From Streptomyces sp. NBC_01446 (GTDB lineage: Bacteria; Actinomycetota; Actinomycetes; Streptomycetales; Streptomycetaceae), in assembly GCF_026340095.1 (NCBI RefSeq), contig NZ_JAPEPO010000001.1, positions 3,440,501-3,504,500 of the forward strand: DNA of 64,000 nt, written 5' to 3'. The notes below the pieces were generated by a model. It did no database searches and was not told the origin of the DNA. It was given only the letters and a program-made list of their open reading frames with translations. Both the position numbers and the translations under genes were made by a program. Positions 16,901-28,239 of the stretch are shown piece by piece. Positions within the stretch are counted from its first letter, which is position 1. Each line of letters begins with the position of its first letter.

Positions 16901-18707
16901 CCCCGCCGGCCCACAGCGCCGTGGCCTCACGCAGCGCCAGCACGCCGCTTTCGTAGCGGGCCCGGGGTGTCGGCAGGCGGGCGAGGCGCCGCCCGGCGTC
17001 GGCCGTGCGGCCGAGGGCCAGTTCGGCGCGGGCGCGGACGAGTTCGGCCTTGCGGCCGCGTACGCCGTCGAGCAGGTCCGCCGCCCGGTCGGGGCGTCCG
17101 GCGTTCAGTTCGGCCACGGCGAGGACGACGGTGGCGCGCTCCAGGCCCTGGCCGCGGGCCTGTTCGAGCAGGGAGTGAGCCCGGTCGCGGTCTTCCGGCA
17201 GGGCCGACAAGGCGCGCCACAACAGCTGTTCGGGCAGGGGCAGGCGGCCGAAGAGCGAGAGGGCGGTGAGGTGGCCGACCGCGGTCCGGCGGCCGCCGGC
17301 GACCTCGACACCGAGGAGGGTGCGCAGGGCCTCCAGGAGTTCCGGGACGGTGGCGCCCTCGGCGCCGAGCGGGTCCCAGGCCAGGTCGACGCCGGGTTCC
17401 CGCCCCTCGGCGAGCCTCAGCCGGGCCGTGACGACCGCCGTGAAGGCGTGTGCCGCGCCCTTCATGACCGTACGTTCCTCGTCGGTGGCGCGGTGGCCGG
17501 GATCGGCGTCCGCCAGGAGGCAGCCGAGCGGCCAGGCGCGCGCGTCGCCGTCGGCGAGCAGGGCGCGGCAGCGGCGTCCCGCCGCCTCGTGTTCGCCGCA
17601 CAGCAGCTGGGCCCAGGCCGCGTGATAGCCGAGGTCGGACCGGTCCGGGAACTCGTCGGCGACCATGACGAGGTTCTTGGCGGCCAGGTCGGCGTTGCCT
17701 TCGAGGAGCTGGGCGCGGCCCTGGGCGTAGCGGCCCCAGGGACGGCTGTCGCCGCCGTCGCCGATCGTGGCGAGCCGTACGGCCGTCAGCGGGGCCGGGG
17801 CTGCGGGGCCCGGGGGGCCGTCGCGGCCGGGGTCCAGTTCGAGCCACTCCAGCATCCGGCACAGGTCGGTCAGTTCGGCGCCGCGCGGCGTGAGGACGGC
17901 TTCCCGTCCGCGTACGGCGGTGAGGGCCTCGGCGTACGCGCCGCTGTGCAGGCGGGCGGCGACGAGACCGCGCAGGGCCTCGCCGTCGGTGGGGTCGGCG
18001 CTGCAGGCGCGGGTGAAGTGGTCGGCCGCGTCAGCCGCTTCGCGGTGCAGCAGCAGGGCGCCGAGGCCGAGCGTGCGGTCGAGGCCGGCGAGGCGCAGGC
18101 CCGCCGCGGACAGTCGCGTGGCGAAGGCGAAGGCCCGCTCCACGCGGCCCGTCTCGTCGGCGAATCCGGCTCCGAGGAGGCGCCCCACCACCTGGTGCAC
18201 TTCGGGCGGCACGGTCGCGTACCGCCTGAAGATGTCCACGTAGATCGCCAGTTGGTCGTCCTGGTCGGCGCCGAGCCTGGCCAGGGCGGTGGCGGCGATG
18301 GAGCGGGACTCCTCGTGGACGAACGCGCTGCGGTAGAGCCGCGTGTACAGGGACACCGCGAAGTCCCGGTCACCTGCGCCGGACCGGGCCACGGCGGCGT
18401 CGGCGAGCGGGACCCAGCTCTGGTGGAGTCCGATGCGCCCCTCGGCCGCCATGCGCTCGCCGACCTGGGCGAGCCGGTCCAGGTCGGCGGCCTCGACGAG
18501 GGGCAGGAATTGCGGGCCGAGGAAGGACCGCTGGAAGGAGGGCCACAGGTCGGCGGTGCGGTCCTGGTATTCCTCGATGCCCGCGAGGACCGCGCGCAGG
18601 CTCACGAGGCCGGCGCGCGGATCGGCGTCGGCGAGCGCGCTCGCCCAGGCGTTCTCCAGCCGGCCGCGCCGGGACAGACCTTTCCTCAGGGACCGCTGGG
18701 GCTCCAC
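13923..18707 (-). CDS. Giant TPR-repeat scaffold protein (1,594 aa)
   Basis: The protein is almost entirely alpha-helical, with many TPR-like repeats (e.g. AADHFTRACSADPTDGEALRGLV, near the C-terminus AIAYFELAKEWNPANTNASQLL and AINLLRRAERIAPEAATRDNI). It has no signal peptide or membrane segment. Around residues 780-860 there are two low-complexity stretches: a Thr-Asp dipeptide run and three copies of a Gly-Gly-Thr-Glu-Gly-Asp-Val-Gln-Glu/Asp unit. It starts 3 nt from the kinase stop and is clearly in the same operon. The likely role is a scaffold or substrate-recruiting platform linking kinase, Hsp70 and Clp-like protein, and a kinase substrate (inference). I know no named family for it. 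Confidence 0.85.
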   Translation of the reverse strand: MEPQRSLRKGLSRRGRLENAWASALADADPRAGLVSLRAVLAGIEEYQDRTADLWPSFQRSFLGPQFLPLVEAADLDRLAQVGERMAAEGRIGLHQSWVPLADAAVARSGAGDRDFAVSLYTRLYRSAFVHEESRSIAATALARLGADQDDQLAIYVDIFRRYATVPPEVHQVVGRLLGAGFADETGRVERAFAFATRLSAAGLRLAGLDRTLGLGALLLHREAADAADHFTRACSADPTDGEALRGLVAARLHSGAYAEALTAVRGREAVLTPRGAELTDLCRMLEWLELDPGRDGPPGPAAPAPLTAVRLATIGDGGDSRPWGRYAQGRAQLLEGNADLAAKNLVMVADEFPDRSDLGYHAAWAQLLCGEHEAAGRRCRALLADGDARAWPLGCLLADADPGHRATDEERTVMKGAAHAFTAVVTARLRLAEGREPGVDLAWDPLGAEGATVPELLEALRTLLGVEVAGGRRTAVGHLTALSLFGRLPLPEQLLWRALSALPEDRDRAHSLLEQARGQGLERATVVLAVAELNAGRPDRAADLLDGVRGRKAELVRARAELALGRTADAGRRLARLPTPRARYESGVLALREATALWAGGDADRAVQRAGWAAARLIDAQVTGPGALPPVPADAGRLARAARLLAERAARPADGTGAAPWRIVRHHPRTAWLLGVGQLLVEPRGAEPVLAEALVGWAGEADGPTAADVGDARAVEVLARALGRACLLGEEPAVRNELAGALGVLAEAWPLPVVAREARRAASLAGPHDETAKATDTDTDTDTDTDADTDAAAEVRDDSLLALPLAAAALEAGDRAHAVRLLRAVGGDVQDGGTEGDVQEGGTEGDVQDEGAEGADGAGGIEEAHRAAAQVVAFLAQALEGKPPAELPSVGGNPALPAPLLVVQAAGHLPAQRAKAAEALTLALRDHDLTGLVDVAATLPALCARVARARRRDGRAQALAEVVRRLADRLTEDSPEADGLVPFDAVTLARCAAAVGDHEVADRLWRHALNSDPDADTAAAEYGKYLCHRAVAAKADGDPARALELLGRAAGHLPGEHPAHRHRADLERSDRSDALLSHLFPDAAQTWERPGRLPAVEAAMAGHPVWQALAADQAGAIERELTRFFARRAARNDIPVLHSMAVVYREEALAKLTRTGAADEDLVTATVLWVLLLCHPGFWEAFADRSRSDDAGILGADAATGPDGEYLRTSLTEELLTLHHSHGARALAEHREEHARLHLNCLTALRQGTHVTRTLLAEGPLAGVLPGVDEDLFAAVSDRAGALLDDWSTDLVRAAEKRIDEPERVRALPDGIDKDYEEGISSLANAIDHGFAPRNVLCTVVAWHNEWQNCLYQTGDRDHMRTVVTKAVRYAELLAQGAVKGRPHLRENQLLAAHYVDRGLLDRDTGKAIAYFELAKEWNPANTNASQLLEQYRQDALFSAALDHIKARRYPKALAELDRVPRTDATKKTLDRLRTSTLINHGYVLLEAERLDEAERSVRDAERIAAAGDDPKMREEAAKALRAVATGMNNRAVAMSNAALSNLERSVRIGPNAVEGELQAAINLLRRAERIAPEAATRDNITRIEDLLRRLRP
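16163..16380. repeat. Coding tandem repeats in the TPR gene
   Basis: On the plus strand GTATCC is repeated five times at 16351-16380 (encoding Asp-Thr on the minus strand). Nearby, at 16163-16232, a 27-nt unit beginning TGYACGTCGCCCTCCGTGCC occurs twice plus a partial third copy (encoding the nine-residue acidic unit). Both keep frame in every copy. Such units are prone to length variation, so strains may differ here. Confidence 0.8.
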
Positions 18708-18710
18708 CCC

Positions 18711-19974
18711 TCACCCCCGGTCCCGCTCGGCGCGGGCCATGCGCCCGAACCGCTCCGCCTGGAAACGGTTGCCGGCCTTGCGGAACGCCTCCTCCGCGCG
18801 GCGGGCGAGCCTGGCGCGGTCCGCACCGGACGGCATCAGGGCGCGCCCGCGGACGAGTTCACAGGCGTCGGCCCAGGAGTGGGCGGCCGCCAGGTGATCG
18901 CCCGCGGACTCGTGGACCTGCCCCAGTTCGGTCAGCAGGCCCAGGCGTAACGGGTCGGGGACGTGGTTGCGTTCGAGGCCCCTGCGGAGCACGGTCGCGG
19001 CGGCCGGGCCCTGCCCGGACGTCCTCAGCCGCCGCCCTTCCGCCAGCTCGGCCTCGCCCGGCTGCCGCACGACGGGCCTCTCCAGGACCACGTCCAGGGC
19101 GGCGATCACCTCCTCCGCGCTGCGGAAGCGCTGCGCGGGCCGCAGTTCGAGCAGGCGCATCACGAGGGCGTCCAGGGCGGGCGGGACGAGGTTGTTGTGG
19201 ACCGAGGGGCGTACGGGCGGCGCATTGCGCTTCTGCTCCTGGAGCCAGTCGCCGTGCGCCGACTCGGGCAGCGCGGGCGGCGGTGTCAGATGCGCGTACG
19301 CGTGGCGGCCGGTCAGGCCCTCGTACATCAGGAGCCCCAGCGAGTACAGGTCGGACTCGGGGACGCTGGAGCCGGCCGCGGTCTCCGGCGCCATGTACTG
19401 GAGGGTGCCGACCGTGCCCGGGACGTGGCCGAGCTCCAGCATCCGGGCGGCCAGGCCGAAGTCGATGAGCCGGACCCAGTTGTCGCTGCCCAGGAGGACG
19501 TTGTCGGGCTTGAGGTCGCGGTGCAGCAGCGGCGGGTCCAGTCGGTGCAGTCCACGCAGGGCCACGCAGATCTGCCGCGCCCACTTGACCAGCAGCGGTG
19601 CCGGGACGCGCCCCATCTCGGCGAACTGGCCGGCGAGGGTGGCCCCGGGGACGTACTCCATGGCGAGGAAGGCGCGGCCACCGAGACCCTTGGCGAGGCC
19701 GCCGTCGTACACGTGCACGAGATGGCGGCGGGCCTCGGCGTCCGCCATGGTGTCCATCGCCTCGGCGAGCAGCAGCACGTCCTGGAACAGCTCCGCGGCG
19801 TTCTCCTCGGTCAGGCCCGAGCGCCGGGAGAGCTTGAGGGCCACGCTGCGCACCGGATGGCCGAGGATGTACTGGTCGGCGCGGAAGACCGCCCCGAAAC
19901 CGCCGCCTCCGATCCAGCCGCTCAGTGCGTAGCGGCCGTCGACCACCCGGCCTTCGAGCCCGCGCAGGTCGGAC

Positions 19975-19997
<23 letters not shown>
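18711..19997 (-). CDS. Cytosolic Ser/Thr protein kinase with helical C-terminus
   Basis: This 428-aa Hanks-type kinase has all catalytic elements: Gly-rich loop GGGGFGAV (30-37), Lys55 in VALK, HRDLKPDN (159-166, Asp161), DFG (179-181) and APE (203-205, GTLQYMAPE). Unlike PknB-type kinases it has no transmembrane segment or PASTA domains. The C-terminal 110 residues are helical TPR-like units (GRRLRTSGQGPAAATVLRRGL; AAAHSWADACELV). The ATG at 19997 overlaps the AAA+ gene end by 23 nt; a reading from 20024 is also open. It lies second in the chaperone operon and probably phosphorylates co-encoded partners (inference). Confidence 0.93.
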
Positions 19998-23016
<3,019 letters not shown>

Positions 23017-23126
23017 CTTCGCGCGCAGGCCACGGCTTCACGACGTTTCGGGCCTGCCTGCCCACCTCCCCCGTGCACCGGCCATGCTTCCACACGGAGT
23101 ACGCGGGGTCCCTTTGCTACGCAAAA

Positions 23127-23168
23127 GAGGGGACAACTCTTTGGCCGTACGGCCGAGTTGGTCCCCTC
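23127..23168. terminator. Terminator of the htpX-yccF unit
   Basis: GAGGGGACAACTC (23127-23139) pairs with GAGTTGGTCCCCTC (23155-23168) with a 1-nt bulge, around an inner GGCCGTACGGCC palindrome. It lies between the yccF stop and the start of the AAA+ gene, so the chaperone operon promoter should lie within about 23017-23126. Confidence 0.75.
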
Positions 23169-23191
23169 CTGCTACGACGCCAGGCCGGCGC

Positions 23192-23584
23192 CTACCGCGA
23201 TACGAACGGCTGGTCCGTGCGGACGATCTCGCGGCCGAGTGGCATCAGGGAGACCGGGATCAGCTTGAAGTTGGCAATGCCCAGGGGGATGCCGATGATC
23301 GTGATGCACTGCGCGATGCCCGTCACGATGTGGGCGAGAGCGAGCCACCAGCCGGCCAGGACCAGCCACAACACGTTCCCGACGCAGGACGGGGCGCCCG
23401 CGTCCTGGCGCTCGACCGTCGTATAGCCGAACGGCCACAGCGCGTACACGCCGATCCTGAACGCCGCGATGCCGAACGGAATTCCGATGATCGTGATGCA
23501 CAGGATCAGGCCCGCGAGCAGGTAGCCGAGGAACAGCCAGAAGCCGCTCAGCACTAGCCAAATGATGTTGAGGATTGTCTTCAC
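23192..23584 (-). CDS. YccF domain membrane protein
   Basis: This 130-aa inner-membrane protein has two copies of the YccF domain (PF03733): NIIWLVLSGFWLFLGYLLAG...ITIIGIPFGIAAFRIG and NVLWLVLAGWWLALAHIVTG...ITIIGIPLGIANFKL. About four hydrophobic helices are visible. The function of the family is unknown. GTG at 23584 overlaps the htpX stop by 4 nt, so the pair is co-translated; this links it to membrane-protein quality control by context only. Confidence 0.92.
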   Translation of the reverse strand: MKTILNIIWLVLSGFWLFLGYLLAGLILCITIIGIPFGIAAFRIGVYALWPFGYTTVERQDAGAPSCVGNVLWLVLAGWWLALAHIVTGIAQCITIIGIPLGIANFKLIPVSLMPLGREIVRTDQPFVSR

Positions 23585-24444
23585 GGGTGACGACCTGCCA
23601 TCTGCTCTAGCCGGGCGATGCGCTCCGCCATCGGCGGATGCGTGGAGAACATCTTGGACATGCCCTGCCCGGGACGGAAGGGGTTCGCAATCATCATGTG
23701 ACTTGCGGTCTCGATCCGTGGCTCCGGGGGGAGCGGCAACTGCTTGGTCCCCGCGTCGAGTTTGCGCAGGGCGCTCGCCAGGGCCAGTGGGTCGCCGGTG
23801 AGCTGGGCGCCCGACGCGTCCGCCTCGTACTCCCGGGATCGGCTGATGGCGAGCTGGATGACCGTGGCCGCGATGGGGCCCAGGATCATGATCATCAGCA
23901 TGCCGAGCAGGCCGGGGCCGTCGTCGTCGTTCGAACGGCCGACGGGGATCAGCCAGGCGAAGTTGACCAGGAACATGATCACCGAGGCGAGCGCGCCGGC
24001 GACCGACGAGATCAGGATGTCGCGGTTGTAGACATGGCTCAGCTCGTGCCCGATGACGCCGCGCAGCTCGCGCTCGTCGAGGATCCGGAGGATGCCCTCG
24101 GTGCAGCACACCGCGGCGTTGCGCGGATTGCGGCCCGTCGCGAAGGCGTTGGGCGCTTCCGTCGGCGAGATGTACAGGCGGGGCATCGGCTGGCGGGCCT
24201 GCGTCGACAGCTCGCGGACCATGCGGTAGAGCGCGGGGGCCTCGAACTCGCTCACGGGGCGCGCGCGCATCGCGCGCAGGGCCAGCTTGTCGCTGTTCCA
24301 GTACGCGTACGCGTTCGTCGCGAGGGCGATGCCGAGGCCCACGATCAGCCCCGTACGACCGAAGAAGCTGCCGATGACGATGATGAGGGCCGACAGCCCC
24401 CCGAGGAGTACGGCGGTCTTCAGCCCGTTGTGCCGGCGGTGCAC
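23581..24444 (-). CDS. htpX: Membrane M48 zinc metalloprotease HtpX
   Basis: HtpX degrades damaged membrane proteins at the cytoplasmic face. The 287-aa protein has two N-terminal hydrophobic helices (9-45), the HEXXH zinc motif HELSH at 133-137 (Glu134 catalytic), two further hydrophobic helices around 150-200, and the third zinc ligand in YEADASGAQLTGDP. NAFATGRNPRNAAV is family-typical. It is first in a two-gene unit with yccF. The 174-nt region upstream to mscL carries its promoter; I could not assign -10/-35 boxes. Confidence 0.95.
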   Translation of the reverse strand: MHRRHNGLKTAVLLGGLSALIIVIGSFFGRTGLIVGLGIALATNAYAYWNSDKLALRAMRARPVSEFEAPALYRMVRELSTQARQPMPRLYISPTEAPNAFATGRNPRNAAVCCTEGILRILDERELRGVIGHELSHVYNRDILISSVAGALASVIMFLVNFAWLIPVGRSNDDDGPGLLGMLMIMILGPIAATVIQLAISRSREYEADASGAQLTGDPLALASALRKLDAGTKQLPLPPEPRIETASHMMIANPFRPGQGMSKMFSTHPPMAERIARLEQMAGRHP

Positions 24445-24618
24445 GGTACGCCCTCCATGTGGTGCGGCAGGGGAACCCTCTGCTTACTGGTGCTGGGTGC
24501 TTCCACAGTCCAGTGGACCCTCCCGTACTGGTCAACGCCAGACGGGGAGGACGAGTTCCCTTGTGCGCGCGGAGGGCGCGTGGGCCGTACGGGTGGGACG
24601 GAGCCCCGCCGGCGGGGG

Positions 24619-25074
24619 TCAGCGCTGTTCGGGGAGCCCGGCGAGCGCGAGGGCCGCGGGGTCGGCCTTGAGCTCGCTGGTGCAGTGGGAGCAGCGGGTG
24701 GCGATCGCGGGGATCTGGCTGAAACAGCGCGGGCAGTCGCGCAGGGCGGCCTTGATGTCGACCGGCTTGCCGCGGTCGAGGCGCGCCTGGAACTTCATCA
24801 TCGGGACGACGACGAGGAAGTAGAGCACCGCCGCCGTGATCACGAAGGCGATCGCCGCGGCGACGAACTTGCCGTACGGGAAGTCCGTGCCGTCGACCTG
24901 GAAGTGCGCCTCACTGAAGTCACCGGTCGAGCGCGTGGCGAGGCCGATGAGCGGGGCGATGAACGCCGTGCTGAAGCCCGTGACGACGGCGGTGAAGGCG
25001 GAACCGACGGCGAGGCCGATCGCCATGGTCACGATGTTCCCGCGAAGGATGAAGTCCTTGAACCCGCTCAGCAC
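24619..25074 (-). CDS. mscL: MscL mechanosensitive channel with C-terminal zinc ribbon
   Basis: The 151-aa protein opens GFKDFILRGNIVTMAIGLAVGSAFTAVV, the MscL N-terminal amphipathic helix and TM1, with TM2 at about 70-92 (FVAAAIAFVITAAVLYFLVVVPM). Instead of the usual charged bundle end, it finishes in a four-Cys zinc ribbon (Cys114, Cys117, Cys128, Cys131; DCPRC...CSHC). MscL releases solutes on hypo-osmotic shock. GTG at 25074 has AGGGAGA upstream; a longer reading to 25167 has no support. The ribbon may give redox or metal control of gating (inference). Confidence 0.9.
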   Translation of the reverse strand: MLSGFKDFILRGNIVTMAIGLAVGSAFTAVVTGFSTAFIAPLIGLATRSTGDFSEAHFQVDGTDFPYGKFVAAAIAFVITAAVLYFLVVVPMMKFQARLDRGKPVDIKAALRDCPRCFSQIPAIATRCSHCTSELKADPAALALAGLPEQR

Positions 25075-25120
25075 GGCAGTGTCTCCCTGGTGTACGACGT
25101 TGAGGTCGCTAAGAGGGTGC

Positions 25121-26662
25121 CTAGAAGAGGCCCGTCGACGCAAAACGGAGAACCATCTGAGGTGCACCCGACAGGACGACCCCGATGACGGCGGTGAGCC
25201 CGATCGCCGCGGTGAGCGGCGCCGGAATGCGCTGTACCGCCTGCTCGCCCTCGGCGGAGCGGAACAGGGTCGCCGTCCACTGAAGGTAGTAGTAGAGAGC
25301 GATCACGACGTTGACGGCCATGACCACGGCGAGCCAGCCGAGGCCCGCGTCGACGGCCGCCGAGAAGACGGTGACCTTCGCGAAGAGGCCGATGATGCCG
25401 GGCGGCAGGCCCGCGAGGCAGAGCAGGAAGAAGCCGAGGACCAGGGCGGCCAGCGGCCGGGACCGGTACAGGCCGCGGTAGTCGCTGATGCGGTTCAGGG
25501 GCTTCGTACGGGCCACGAGGGCGGCCACGGCGAAGGCACCGAGGTTCACGGCGGCGTACATGAGGGAGTACGCGACGGTGGAGCCGATGGCCTTGTCGGC
25601 GTCCTTGGAGTAGGCGGCCGCGGCGATCGGGACGAGGAGGTAGCCGGCCTGGCCCACCGAGGACCAGGCGAGCAGGCGTACCGCGCTGTACGCGCGCGTG
25701 GCCTGCTGGCGCAGGGCCGCCACGTTGCCCACGGTCATGGTGAGCGCGGCGAGCGCGGCCAGGGCCGGGCCCCACACGTCGGCGTAGGACGGGAAGGCGA
25801 CGACGGTGACGAGGATGATCCCGGAGAACCCGACCGCCTTGCCGATCACCGACAAGTAGGCGGCGACCGGCAGCGGGGCTCCTACGTAGGTGTCGGGCAC
25901 CCAGAAGTGGAAGGGGACGGCGGCGGTCTTGAAGGCGAAACCGACCAGAGTGAGGGCGACGCCCGCCTGGGCCAGGGTGTGGAACTGCCCGTCGACGTGC
26001 GTCAGGGCGGTGGCGATCCTCGTGAGGTGCAGGGTGCCCGTCGTCGCGTAGACGAAGCTCACGCCCAGGAGGGTGACCGCGGTCGCCGTGACCGAGGACA
26101 GGAAGAACTTCAGGGCCGCTTCCGAGGAGCGCCGGTCGTCGCGCTTGATGCCGACGAGGGCGAACGCCGGCAGGGACGCCACTTCCAGGGCGACGACAAG
26201 GGTGGCCAGGTCGCGCGACGCGGGCAGCAGCGCGGCGCCCGCGGCGGAGGACAGGAGCAGGAACCAGAACTCTCCCTCGGGGAGCGCCCTGGGCGTGTTC
26301 TTCGCGTCCTTGATGCCGGTGATGGACAGCAGCGCGGTCAGCAGGGCGCCGGCCAGGACGAGGAACTGGATGACGAGCGTGAAGTGGTCGGCCGTGTAGC
26401 TGCACGCGGCCTGCTCGCCCTTGAGCGTCTTGAGGCAGAAGGTCGAGCGGTCGCCGTCCAGAAGGGGCAGCAGCGCGAGCGCGGCGGCCGCCAGACCCGC
26501 GACGGAGACCCACCCGAGCAGCGCCTTCCTGTGCTCGCCGAGGAACAGGTCCGCGACGAGCACCACGAGGGCGACGACCGCCGCGATGGTGGGCGGCGCG
26601 ATCGCGAGCCAGTCGACGGACTGGACGAGGGACGCCACGGACGGCGCGGCGACGGCGGTCAC
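25121..26662 (-). CDS. nuoN: Complex I subunit N (partial-type nuo cluster)
   Basis: This 513-aa antiporter-like membrane subunit of proton-pumping NADH:quinone oxidoreductase has some 14 hydrophobic helices, including GFAFKTAAVPFHFWVPDTY and LAWSSVGQAGYLLVP (the conserved Lys/His helix segments). GTG 26662 overlaps the nuoM stop by 4 nt. It is the last gene of nuoABCHIJKLMN. A second nuoN lies at 61325-62989, clearly divergent from this one. Confidence 0.95.
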   Translation of the reverse strand: MTAVAAPSVASLVQSVDWLAIAPPTIAAVVALVVLVADLFLGEHRKALLGWVSVAGLAAAALALLPLLDGDRSTFCLKTLKGEQAACSYTADHFTLVIQFLVLAGALLTALLSITGIKDAKNTPRALPEGEFWFLLLSSAAGAALLPASRDLATLVVALEVASLPAFALVGIKRDDRRSSEAALKFFLSSVTATAVTLLGVSFVYATTGTLHLTRIATALTHVDGQFHTLAQAGVALTLVGFAFKTAAVPFHFWVPDTYVGAPLPVAAYLSVIGKAVGFSGIILVTVVAFPSYADVWGPALAALAALTMTVGNVAALRQQATRAYSAVRLLAWSSVGQAGYLLVPIAAAAYSKDADKAIGSTVAYSLMYAAVNLGAFAVAALVARTKPLNRISDYRGLYRSRPLAALVLGFFLLCLAGLPPGIIGLFAKVTVFSAAVDAGLGWLAVVMAVNVVIALYYYLQWTATLFRSAEGEQAVQRIPAPLTAAIGLTAVIGVVLSGAPQMVLRFASTGLF

Positions 26663-28233
26663 TGGATGCCTCCTGCGAGGAGCTTCTGCACGGCCGGGTC
26701 GGTGAGGCCGATCAGGGCCGCGGGCCAGAGCCCGCCGACGACGGTGAGGGCGACGAGCGGGGTCCAGGCGGCGAACTCGTAGCCCCGGACATCGGCGAGC
26801 TTCGGCGCCTCGGCCTCGTGCGGGCCCATGCAGACCCGGCGGACGACGGCGAGCATGTACGCGGCGGTGAGCAGCGTGCCGAACGCGGCGATCGCCATGA
26901 ACGTGAGGAACGCGGGGCGGCTCAGGTCGGCGGCCGGCTCGAACGCGCCGAACAGGGCGAGCATCTCGCCCCAGAACCCGGCGAGGCCCGGCAGCCCGAG
27001 GGAGGCGACGGCGGCGAAGGCGAGGAGCCCGCCGAGACGGGGCGCCTTGCCGTAGAGCGCCATGCCGCCCTGCTGGGCAAGCGTGTCGAGGTCCGTGCTG
27101 CCCGTGCGGTCCTTGAGGGCGCCTACGAGGAAGAACAGCAGGCCGGTGATGAGACCGTGGGCGATGTTCGCGAAGAGCGCGCCGTTGACGCCGGTCGGCG
27201 ACATCGTCGAGATGCCGAGCAGGACGAAGCCCATGTGCCCGACGGACGAGTACGCGATGAGGCGCTTGAGGTCGCCCTTGGCACCGGGCCGCGCGAGAGC
27301 GAGGCAGGCCAGGGACCCGTAGATGATCCCGACGACGGCGAACGCGGCGAGGTACGGCGCGAACGTGTGCATGCCGTCGGGCGTGACCGGCAGCAGGATC
27401 CGGACGAACCCGTACGTGCCCATCTTGAGCAGCACACCGGCGAGGAGGACCGAGCCGACGGTGGGCGCGGCGGTGTGGGCGTCGGGCAGCCAGCTGTGCA
27501 GCGGCCACATCGGCGTCTTGACCGCGAGCCCGATCCCGATCGCCAGAACGGCGGTGACCTGCACGGACGTGCTCAAGCCTCGGCCGTTGTCAGAGGCGAG
27601 TGCCACCATGTCGAACGTGCCGGACTCGAGCCCGATGAGGAGGATGCCGAGCAGCATCACGACGGAGCCGAGGAGCGTGAAGAGGATGAACTTCCAGGCG
27701 GCCTTGGCCCGTTGCTCACCGCCCCAGCGGGCGATGAGGAAGTACATCGGGATGAGGACCATCTCGAAGGCGAGGAAGAAGAGCAGCAGATCGAGCACGG
27801 CGAAGGTCGCGAGGGTGCCGGACTCGAGCAGGAGGATCAGCGCGACGAATGCCTTGGGGGACGGGCCCGCCGGCATTTTGAAGTAGGAGTACAGCGCGCA
27901 GAGGAAGGTCAGCAGCGCGGTCAGGACCAGGAGGGGGAGCGAGATGCCGTCGACGCCGAGGTGGATGCGCACGTCGAGTGCGGGGATCCAGCTGATGTCG
28001 GTCGTGGCCTGCATCTTTGACGGGTGGTCATGGTCGAAGCCGAGCGCGAGGACGATCGCGGCGACGAGGATCACGCCGGTCACGGTCACGCCGTGGCGGA
28101 GCACGGCCTGGTCCGGGGACTTCCCCTTCAGCCCGGGCGGGGCCGGGAGAAGAGCGGCGGCGGCGCCGACGAGCGGGCCGACGACGATCAGTGCGAGAAG
28201 GAACTGCATCACGGATTCGCTGATATCGATCAC
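26659..28233 (-). CDS. nuoM: Complex I subunit M (partial-type cluster)
   Basis: This 524-aa antiporter-like subunit carries the hallmark segments GVDGISLPLLVLTALLTF, FFLAFEMVLIPMYFLI (with the conserved TM5 Glu), AVKTPMWPLHSWLPDAHT and IAYSSVGHMGFVLLGI. GTG 28233 is the annotated start; MQFLLALIV 8 codons on is an alternative. It is 6 nt downstream of nuoL and overlaps nuoN by 4 nt. It is one of three Mrp-like proton channels here (L, M, N). Confidence 0.95.
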   Translation of the reverse strand: MIDISESVMQFLLALIVVGPLVGAAAALLPAPPGLKGKSPDQAVLRHGVTVTGVILVAAIVLALGFDHDHPSKMQATTDISWIPALDVRIHLGVDGISLPLLVLTALLTFLCALYSYFKMPAGPSPKAFVALILLLESGTLATFAVLDLLLFFLAFEMVLIPMYFLIARWGGEQRAKAAWKFILFTLLGSVVMLLGILLIGLESGTFDMVALASDNGRGLSTSVQVTAVLAIGIGLAVKTPMWPLHSWLPDAHTAAPTVGSVLLAGVLLKMGTYGFVRILLPVTPDGMHTFAPYLAAFAVVGIIYGSLACLALARPGAKGDLKRLIAYSSVGHMGFVLLGISTMSPTGVNGALFANIAHGLITGLLFFLVGALKDRTGSTDLDTLAQQGGMALYGKAPRLGGLLAFAAVASLGLPGLAGFWGEMLALFGAFEPAADLSRPAFLTFMAIAAFGTLLTAAYMLAVVRRVCMGPHEAEAPKLADVRGYEFAAWTPLVALTVVGGLWPAALIGLTDPAVQKLLAGGIQ

Positions 28234-28239
28234 GGCTGC

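Noticed and set aside
16254..18950. Plus-strand open frame of 898 codons opposite the TPR gene
   Set aside because: Composition is that of a GC-bias shadow and the coding strand has repeat structure and operon overlaps.
27504..27508. Extended start for the 25121-26662 nuoN at 27508
   Set aside because: The added part is a shadow of nuoM; GTG 26662 gives the normal NuoN length and a 4-nt overlap.
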